Positions 38,972 through 46,385 of a stretch of DNA of 46,385 nt are shown piece by piece (the first letter of the stretch is position 1; the number at the start of each line of letters is the position of its first letter). Position numbers and translations under genes: made by a program. Source of the stretch: Sphingosinicella sp. Its GTDB lineage: Bacteria > Pseudomonadota > Alphaproteobacteria > Sphingomonadales > Sphingomonadaceae. The notes under the pieces are model-generated. The model did not search any database. It had not been told where the DNA came from and saw nothing but the letters and a program-made list of their open reading frames with translations. The stretch is from contig JAEULI010000178.1 in assembly GCA_016793845.1 (NCBI GenBank), positions 1 to 46,385 of the forward strand. The letters run 5' to 3'.

Positions 38972-39000
38972 GGCGCGCCCGCGAGTAATGCGGGCGCGCC
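38972..39000 (-). other. Perfect GC hairpin between TonB receptor and aminotransferase genes
   Basis: An 11-bp perfect inverted repeat (GGCGCGCCCGC at 38972-38982; GCGGGCGCGCC at 38990-39000) with a 7-base loop stands between the receptor stop and the aminotransferase start. No T tract follows on the minus strand, so it is more likely an RNA processing or stabilising stem, or partial attenuator, than a full terminator. Confidence 0.6.
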
Positions 39001-39018
39001 CTTGCACTGAAACCGGCG

Positions 39019-41193
<2,175 letters not shown>

Positions 41194-41254
41194 GAGCCCC
41201 TCCCTCCTGCCCGCTGGAAATCCAGATCGGGATCGTGTCTAATTTCCCCTCGCG

Positions 41255-41291
41255 TATACGATCGTATATAACGAATGTATACGTCTGTATA
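41255..41291. promoter_or_regulatory. Twin palindromic operators TATAC-N4-GTATA
   Basis: Two copies of TATAC-N4-GTATA lie at 41255-41268 (TATACGATCGTATA, a perfect palindrome) and 41278-41291 (TATACGTCTGTATA), with starts 23 bases apart, about two helical turns. Each is preceded by G, giving GTATACG at both. They occupy the AT-rich centre between the divergent TonB receptor and TetR genes and are the natural binding sites for the TetR protein. Confidence 0.75.
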
Positions 41292-41315
41292 GTCCTGTTT
41301 TGAAGGAATGCGATT

Positions 41316-41915
41316 GTGAGTCAGGTCGAGGCGCAGGGCCGCCGCCAGCTTCTGAAAGCCGGCATGAAGCTGTTCGCCGAAAGGGGCTTCGCCGCCGTCG
41401 GCCTGCGCGAGATCGGCGCCGAGGCGGGCGTTTCACTCGGACTGGTGCGCACGCACTTCGGATCGAAGGACGGCCTGCGCGAAGCCATCGACGCGCATGT
41501 GCGCGAGGAGATTCGCGAACTTTACGCCACGGTGCTTGAGCACTCGTCCGTCGAGGCGCTCGAAAAGGCGATCGAGGACGCGCTCGACTGGATCCCGCGC
41601 GACCACGACGCGCTGATGTACGCGCGCATGTCGCTGATGGAGCGCACCCCCGGCAGCCAGGCGCTGTTCGACGAGATGCTGGCGGTGATGCGCCAGTTCA
41701 TCGACAACAATGCAAGGCTAGGTTTCCTGCAGCCCGACGTCGACCGCGAATGGGCAGCGATCTACATGGTGTTCGACTTCATCGGCCCCGCCGTCATCGA
41801 ACCCTTCGCCGAGCACGCACTCGGCCAATCCATGTACGCGAAACCAATGATCGCAAGGCGCAACGCGTTCATGATCCGCCTGTTCACACGCGGCTTCCTG
41901 AAGCGTGAGGGATAG
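41316..41915 (+). CDS. TetR-family transcriptional regulator
   Basis: A 199-residue regulator. The N-terminal helix-turn-helix is typical (LLKAGMKLFAERGFAAVGLREIGAEAGVSLGLVRTHFGSKDGLREAIDAHV, residues ~10-60); the rest is the helical ligand-binding domain. The GTG start at 41316 has AAGGA 8 bases upstream. It is divergent from the catabolic operon and next to two matching palindromes, so it very probably represses that operon and itself until an inducer binds (inference). It ends 5 bases before the convergent unknown gene. Confidence 0.92.
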   Translation: MSQVEAQGRRQLLKAGMKLFAERGFAAVGLREIGAEAGVSLGLVRTHFGSKDGLREAIDAHVREEIRELYATVLEHSSVEALEKAIEDALDWIPRDHDALMYARMSLMERTPGSQALFDEMLAVMRQFIDNNARLGFLQPDVDREWAAIYMVFDFIGPAVIEPFAEHALGQSMYAKPMIARRNAFMIRLFTRGFLKREG

Positions 41916-41920
41916 TCGGA

Positions 41921-43084
41921 TTATCCGGCGCGATAATCGATATTGTCGAGGCCCGGAACGACGACCGCTTCGGGAACATTGCCGTTGCCGCAGAGCTGAT
42001 CGACAATGAACTGCGCACCCGCGTTTGCAAGCTGCTGCGCGGGATCTTCCATGACGAAACGGAGCCGCGTGATGATCGCCCTGCGATCGTCGACAGAGCG
42101 GACGCGGGGAAGCTCGGCGGCCTCCCGCGTCCCGGCGTCGACGACGGGCGCCGCCTCGACCGGGCGATGAAACGCGGGGTAGCCGTCGAACATCAGGCGG
42201 CCCATTTCCACCGTCGCGTTGGTGCTGAACCAGATTTCCCGGAACCGTGCCTCGATTCTACTGGCGACGCCTTCATCCGCCAGCTGGGCCAGATCGAGAT
42301 CGGGCCCGTGCGGCGCGATGTACAGACGATCGGGCGGCAACTGCTGACCGGATGCCTGCCAAAGGAGATGGCACATGCTGTTCGTCTGCCAGGTCACGCC
42401 CGCCGTCGGCCGGCCCGCCTTCCCGCTGATGAGGACCATTGCGCGGTCCCACGCGATGTCGTGCTCGCCGAGCCATGTGATCGTCCGGTATGCGGCATCG
42501 AGGAAGACAAGCGCGAAGGTCGCCGCCATCACGTCGTTCATGGCGATAGCGTAATCGCCGCCTTCGCGAACGTCCAGCCATTCGGTTCGAAGATACTCGA
42601 AGTCGATGCCCGTGGGATCGCGAAGCAGGTTTTCCAGAACCCGGAGCGTCACCCTGCAGGCGTAGGCGGTCATTCCGGCGATCGCCTCTTCGCGGCCCCT
42701 GAACGCGACGGCGGCGACATCATCTCGCCAGAATGCAGGTGAATTCACACGCTGCGCGGCCTCGACAGCAGCCTTGAGCCGGATCGCATCATCCCGCCAC
42801 TGGGCGCAGTCGAGCTCGTACATGCGCCGCAGGTAGGGAACCGCGACGCCAAGGTGCGAGATCGCCGTCAGTTCCTTGAACCCCCGCGTGCCGAGGCGGA
42901 AGTTCAGGATGCGCGGCTTCGCGCCGCCGCCGGGAAACAGCACGAGATCAGTTCCGGTCGCCACCAGAAGCGGGGCGCTGGCCGACAACCTGCCCATGTG
43001 CGCGTTGAGGTGCGGGCCGATCGCGTCGGGCTGCCCGGTATAGGCCTCGAAGAGATCCAGAAATGCTGCGTGCGGTTCTTGCAT
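41921..43084 (-). CDS. Unrecognised 387-residue cytoplasmic protein
   Basis: I do not recognise the family with confidence. No signal peptide or membrane segment is seen. Notable stretches are the N-terminal FPGGGAKPRILNFRLGTRGFKELTAISHLGVAVPYLRRMYELD, the helical middle (MTAYACRVTLRVLENLLRDPTG), and the histidine-bearing SMCHLLWQASGQQLPPDRLYIAPHGPDLDL. The sequence looks globular and enzyme-like, but I can name no catalytic motif. It starts 13 bases after the stop of the beta-propeller gene with an AGGG site before the ATG at 43084, so the two are almost certainly co-transcribed and may work together. Confidence 0.8.
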   Translation of the reverse strand: MQEPHAAFLDLFEAYTGQPDAIGPHLNAHMGRLSASAPLLVATGTDLVLFPGGGAKPRILNFRLGTRGFKELTAISHLGVAVPYLRRMYELDCAQWRDDAIRLKAAVEAAQRVNSPAFWRDDVAAVAFRGREEAIAGMTAYACRVTLRVLENLLRDPTGIDFEYLRTEWLDVREGGDYAIAMNDVMAATFALVFLDAAYRTITWLGEHDIAWDRAMVLISGKAGRPTAGVTWQTNSMCHLLWQASGQQLPPDRLYIAPHGPDLDLAQLADEGVASRIEARFREIWFSTNATVEMGRLMFDGYPAFHRPVEAAPVVDAGTREAAELPRVRSVDDRRAIITRLRFVMEDPAQQLANAGAQFIVDQLCGNGNVPEAVVVPGLDNIDYRAG

Positions 43085-43097
43085 CGGATTGCCCTGC

Positions 43098-44186
43098 TCA
43101 AACGCCGAGACGGTAGACGATCGTGTCGGTATGGAAGCGGATATCAGCCGTCAGGCTGTTCGAAACGACGAGATAGTTGGCGCCATTCGCCTCGAAAACA
43201 TGGGCATCGGTTCCGCCGAAGGTCGGGAACGTCTCGGCGAGAACGAAGCGATCGTCCTGCCAGCAATGAAGCTCCGACTGCAGATCGGTCTTCGGGTCCG
43301 CGGGCGTGCCTTCGATGAAGCAGATGCGGACGAGATAGAGATCGCCCCCGGCCTCGAAAACACAGAACTCACGCCCGGCCGGACCGCCGAGCGTCTGATA
43401 AGGCACGAATTCGCCGCCGTTCCACCGGTAAAGCACGGATTCGCCGTCGATCCGGGCGAAGGCGAGATAGTCGGTCCCGTTCCTGCGGAAATGGCTGAAC
43501 GCGCGTCCGCCTTTGTCGACAACCGACTGGAAGCGAACGAAGGTCTTGCCGTCCCAGCGGTAGATCAGACTCTCGCTCGTATGATCGGCGTAGGCGAGAT
43601 AGTGCGCACCATCGACCGTGAAGTGCGTGAAATTATACCCCCACAACCCGTCCAGCACCTGAAACGGTACGAAGCGCGCACCGTCCCATTCAAGGATGCA
43701 TGATTGCGCAGGGTTCACGGCGGTGAGATGCGGCAGGGTGAGCCCCTGCGCGAGCGCCAGGAAATGGCGTCCGTCGAACGTGACGTGGCGCCACTGTTTT
43801 GCGGCGAAGGTATCGATGGTCTGAAAGACCTCCCATCCCTCATCCCGCCATTGGTAAATGACGGATGCCACGTTCGGCTCGTAAGGCCCCGAACCGCTTC
43901 TGAGGTTGGCGAGGGCCAGAAACACGGCATCGCCGATCCGGAAGACCTCGATGTCCTCCCCGCCGTGTGCGGGAATGCGGGCTTGCGGTTCGAAGCCTTC
44001 GCCCACCCATTTGAAGAGAAGCGCGTCGATGTCGTTGTTGCCGCCGTTCATGTGCGGCGGCGTGCCTTCGATGTCTTCGGCGAGCTGCGCCACCCCAAGC
44101 CAGATGTCGTTTCCGAGTCTAAACGGCAGCGCCGTTCTTGCGCCCGAGGTTTCAAGGCGCTGGTGGATCGAAAGGATGGACATCAC
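43098..44186 (-). CDS. EPTP/EAR-type seven-repeat beta-propeller protein
   Basis: A 362-residue protein made of seven ~45-55 residue repeats. Each runs as an aromatic/Gln entry (F..FQ.., F..YQ..), then a segment like FTVDGAHYLAYADHT, then xSxIYRWDGxxF. This is the pattern of the epilepsy-associated (EAR/EPTP) repeat known from LGI1 and VLGR1 in animals and found in some bacteria. Seven repeats predict one closed seven-bladed propeller. No signal peptide is visible. The role is probably binding of a partner or ligand rather than catalysis. GTG at 44186 and ATG at 44183 are both possible starts. It lies 13 bases upstream of the unrecognised partner gene. Confidence 0.8.
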   Translation of the reverse strand: MMSILSIHQRLETSGARTALPFRLGNDIWLGVAQLAEDIEGTPPHMNGGNNDIDALLFKWVGEGFEPQARIPAHGGEDIEVFRIGDAVFLALANLRSGSGPYEPNVASVIYQWRDEGWEVFQTIDTFAAKQWRHVTFDGRHFLALAQGLTLPHLTAVNPAQSCILEWDGARFVPFQVLDGLWGYNFTHFTVDGAHYLAYADHTSESLIYRWDGKTFVRFQSVVDKGGRAFSHFRRNGTDYLAFARIDGESVLYRWNGGEFVPYQTLGGPAGREFCVFEAGGDLYLVRICFIEGTPADPKTDLQSELHCWQDDRFVLAETFPTFGGTDAHVFEANGANYLVVSNSLTADIRFHTDTIVYRLGV

Positions 44187-44269
44187 CTGCCTCGTCCGAA
44201 TTGCGCGTGCGCTGTTACTTCATGGGTATTGCCGACGAATGGTTCGCACAATTTCATTTTTACCCGGCA

Positions 44270-44292
44270 ATTGATCTAGAACACCAATCAAT
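44270..44292. promoter_or_regulatory. Inverted repeat ATTGAT-N11-ATCAAT in divergent promoter region
   Basis: ATTGAT (44270-44275) and ATCAAT (44287-44292) are perfect inverted repeats with centres 17 bases apart, in the AT-rich part of the 184-base gap between the propeller (minus) and MFS (plus) genes. Size and placement suit an operator, but no regulator gene is adjacent. Confidence 0.4.
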
Positions 44293-44370
44293 CGTCGAGG
44301 AGGATTGAATTGGATCGGTGCGCGCCTTTGGGAGAGGGTTCAGCAGGGTGATCCGGGGGAGTGAACGGAA

Positions 44371-45585
44371 ATGACGCACGCACCAGAGTCTACGGGCACG
44401 ACATCGAAGAGCGTTGCGACGAAGGCATTCTTCATCGCCATGGTGGACGGTTACGACACGCTGATGATCGCATTCATCGCGCCGCTCCTTGCGCAGCACT
44501 GGGGCCTGACGCATCCCCAGATCGGCGGCGTGTTCGCCGCGGGCTACAGCGGGGCGGTGATCGGTGGGCTCGCGATGGGGCCGCTCGGCGATCGCCTCGG
44601 CCGCAAGCCGATGCTCGTCCTGTCATTGCTGCTCGCCGGCGTCGCGACGCTGCTGTGCGCCCTTGCCGAAACGTTCCAGAGCCTTCTGGTTCTGCGCTTT
44701 ATCGCAGGACTCGGCCTCGGGGGCGCGATCCCCGCCATCATCGCGCTGACCGCCGATTTCGCCGCGCCCGGGAAACGCAGCGGCACGGTGACGCTGATGT
44801 ACATCGGCTATCCGCTCGGTGCCGTGGTGGGCGGCGCGCTCACCTCCGCTTTGCTTCATCACGGCATCAGCGCGATCTTTCTGGGCACCGGGATCGTCTG
44901 CCTGATCGCCGCGGCTGTCGGCATGACGATGCCCACCTACCGCGTCGCCCCGCATTCCCATCTTGGCTCCGGGATGGTGAAACTGTTCACCGCGCAGTTC
45001 GCCGAAGGACGCCTGCTCCCCGCCATTGCGCTTTGGACCGGGCTGTTCTCGACACTGATGCTCACCTATTTCCTGGTGAGCTGGACGCCCAGCATCCTGC
45101 TTGCCGAAGGCGCGAGCCCGCAGGTCGCAGCACTGGGGCCTGTCGTTCTCAATCTCGGCGGGATCGTGGGTGCGCTCATTACCGCGAAAGCCATCAACCG
45201 GTTCGGCCCCTATTTCCTCAATGCCGGCTTCGCGCTGCTGGGCGCATTCGCCGTACTCGTCGTCGGCCAGATGGCGACCGGGACAGCACCGGCCATGATC
45301 GGGTTTCTGATCATCGGGATGCTCCTGCTCGGTGCACAGCTGAACTTCCCGGCGATGACCGCGGACCTGTTCCCGCCCGAGGTTCGCAGCGCTGGCGGGG
45401 GCTGGACCGCCGGTGTCGGACGGCTCGGATCGATCGTGGGGCCGCTCGTCGGCGGTTTCCTGATGGCGACCGAAATGAGCCCCCGTACCCTGCTGAGCTT
45501 CGCGGCCATACCCGGCGCCGTTGCCGCACTGGCGGTGTTCGCCGCCGCGATCCTGCGGCGCAAGGCCCGCACGGCCGCGGACTGA
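44371..45585 (+). CDS. MFS transporter, AAHS (aromatic acid:H+ symporter)-like
   Basis: A 404-residue inner-membrane transporter with about 12 hydrophobic helices. The AAHS helix 1 motif is MVDGYDTLMIAFIAPLLA, where the Asp-Gly-Tyr-Asp element is characteristic of PcaK/BenK-type carriers. The MFS loop 2-3 motif is GPLGDRLGRKPML, and loop 8-9 carries NRFGPYF. It is somewhat shorter than typical PcaK proteins (~445), mainly at the N-terminus and cytoplasmic loop. Likely cargo is an aromatic or related carboxylic acid (inference). GGGGGAG precedes the ATG at 44371. It converges with the sulfatase gene, 4 bases apart. Confidence 0.9.
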   Translation: MTHAPESTGTTSKSVATKAFFIAMVDGYDTLMIAFIAPLLAQHWGLTHPQIGGVFAAGYSGAVIGGLAMGPLGDRLGRKPMLVLSLLLAGVATLLCALAETFQSLLVLRFIAGLGLGGAIPAIIALTADFAAPGKRSGTVTLMYIGYPLGAVVGGALTSALLHHGISAIFLGTGIVCLIAAAVGMTMPTYRVAPHSHLGSGMVKLFTAQFAEGRLLPAIALWTGLFSTLMLTYFLVSWTPSILLAEGASPQVAALGPVVLNLGGIVGALITAKAINRFGPYFLNAGFALLGAFAVLVVGQMATGTAPAMIGFLIIGMLLLGAQLNFPAMTADLFPPEVRSAGGGWTAGVGRLGSIVGPLVGGFLMATEMSPRTLLSFAAIPGAVAALAVFAAAILRRKARTAAD

Positions 45586-45589
45586 GATC

Positions 45590-46385
45590 TCAGTCGGGAT
45601 TGTCGGCGGTTTCGACGACCCACCCAGCGCCTATGTGGTCTGCCTGCTCCTCGGCCATCACGGCCTCGGTGAAGCTTGCGTCGATTTGTGGAAGCATGGT
45701 GTGGTTCCATGCCTTCCACGACCGTTTCATGTCCTCGAACACATCGGGCATCCTGCTATGCAGATTGGCCCGCTCCAGCGGATCCTCTTCGACGTTGAAG
45801 AGATATTCATTGTCGAGAATCCTGAGATATTTGTGGGCGCCGCGCAACATCGCGCGCTGGTGATTGCCCTTGTAGCGCCAGTAGAGCGTCCGCTCGGCAG
45901 TATTGCCGCTGCGGAGCAATGGAAAGAGATCGATGCCGTCGGTCGGATAGGCCGGATCGGGCGTGCGTTTCGCGGCACCGAGCAGCGTCGGCAGCCAATC
46001 CATCGTGATCGCCGTCTGCGTACTTGTCTTCCCGCGCGGCAGCATGGCGGGCCACGACACGATCGTGGGAACGCGGATGCCGCCTTCCAGCAATTCCGAC
46101 TTCTGGCCGCTGAACGGCCACGTCTTCGCAAAGCGTTCGCCGCCGTTATCGCTCGTAAAAACGACGATGGTGTTTTCCCTTAGACCGAACCGGTCCAGCG
46201 TTTCGAGCACGCGCCCGACCTCGGCATCCATCGCTTCGATCATGCGGTGATAGGTCCGCATCGTTCCGCCATCGAGGTGCTTCAGCTTGGTGCCCGCGAT
46301 GCGTTCCGATTCCGGCCGGTCCTCGGGCGCTTCCCACGGCCAGTGGGGTGCATTGAAATGCAGGCTGAGGAAGAACGGCTGTTTA
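45590..46385 (-). CDS. Sulfatase, C-terminal part (5' truncated by window)
   Basis: The frame is open through the window edge, so only the C-terminal ~264 residues are seen. The sulfatase/alkaline phosphatase fold is shown by PFFLSLHFNAPHWPWEAP, the metal-site block VVFTSDNGGERF, and the following GQKSELLEGGIRVPTIVSWPAML. The formylglycine motif (C/S-x-P-x-R) would lie upstream, outside the window. An internal ATG at 46261 is not the start. It should hydrolyse a sulfate ester, normally in the periplasm. The substrate is unknown, but the convergent aromatic-acid-type transporter is suggestive. Confidence 0.93.
   Translation of the reverse strand, partial: KQPFFLSLHFNAPHWPWEAPEDRPESERIAGTKLKHLDGGTMRTYHRMIEAMDAEVGRVLETLDRFGLRENTIVVFTSDNGGERFAKTWPFSGQKSELLEGGIRVPTIVSWPAMLPRGKTSTQTAITMDWLPTLLGAAKRTPDPAYPTDGIDLFPLLRSGNTAERTLYWRYKGNHQRAMLRGAHKYLRILDNEYLFNVEEDPLERANLHSRMPDVFEDMKRSWKAWNHTMLPQIDASFTEAVMAEEQADHIGAGWVVETADNPD

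Noticed and set aside
44361-45863. 500-codon plus-strand frame overlapping the MFS gene
   Set aside because: The translation is Arg-rich and motif-free, whereas the other frame gives a complete 12-helix transporter.

Overview
The window is a 46.4 kb piece of a GC-rich alphaproteobacterial chromosome, most likely from a sphingomonad (order Sphingomonadales). The evidence is dense bidirectional gene packing, an alphaproteobacterial Usg-family protein, two sphingomonad-style TonB-dependent receptors, and a long palindromic intergenic repeat of the CCGGCGCAGGCCGG type. I saw no phage, IS element, CRISPR array or rRNA. The assignment is inference from gene content; no marker gene was compared.

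Positions 1-31.9 kb are mostly core genome: the end of phosphoglycerate mutase; a secreted M20 amidohydrolase; a 2-oxoglutarate/Fe(II) oxygenase followed by an AraC regulator; radC-purB; a class V aminotransferase with a GNAT; an L,D-transpeptidase with map; a CinA-type domain protein next to tRNA-Leu(UAA); usg; a PhoB-boxed pstS; a minus-strand run of host-attachment protein, ABC ATPase, nadB and polA; serS-surE-nlpD; rimO; an FAD-linked dehydrogenase; a large solitary TonB receptor; and two GGDEF diguanylate cyclases flanking a DEAD-box helicase.

Positions 31.9-41.9 kb form a compact accessory catabolic locus. A TonB receptor, class III aminotransferase, acyl-CoA ligase, APC permease, CocE/NonD lipoprotein hydrolase and proline iminopeptidase all read on the minus strand, with 1-4 base overlaps between the four middle genes. 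A divergent TetR gene faces two copies of TATAC-N4-GTATA. The set reads as outer-membrane uptake, periplasmic hydrolysis, inner-membrane import, deamination and CoA activation of a peptide- or amide-like compound not yet identified.

Positions 41.9-46.4 kb hold a second accessory block: an unrecognised 387-residue protein coupled to a seven-repeat EPTP/EAR-type beta-propeller, diverging from an AAHS-type MFS transporter that converges on a truncated sulfatase. The propeller pair and the 32-42 kb operon are the best candidates for undescribed biology.
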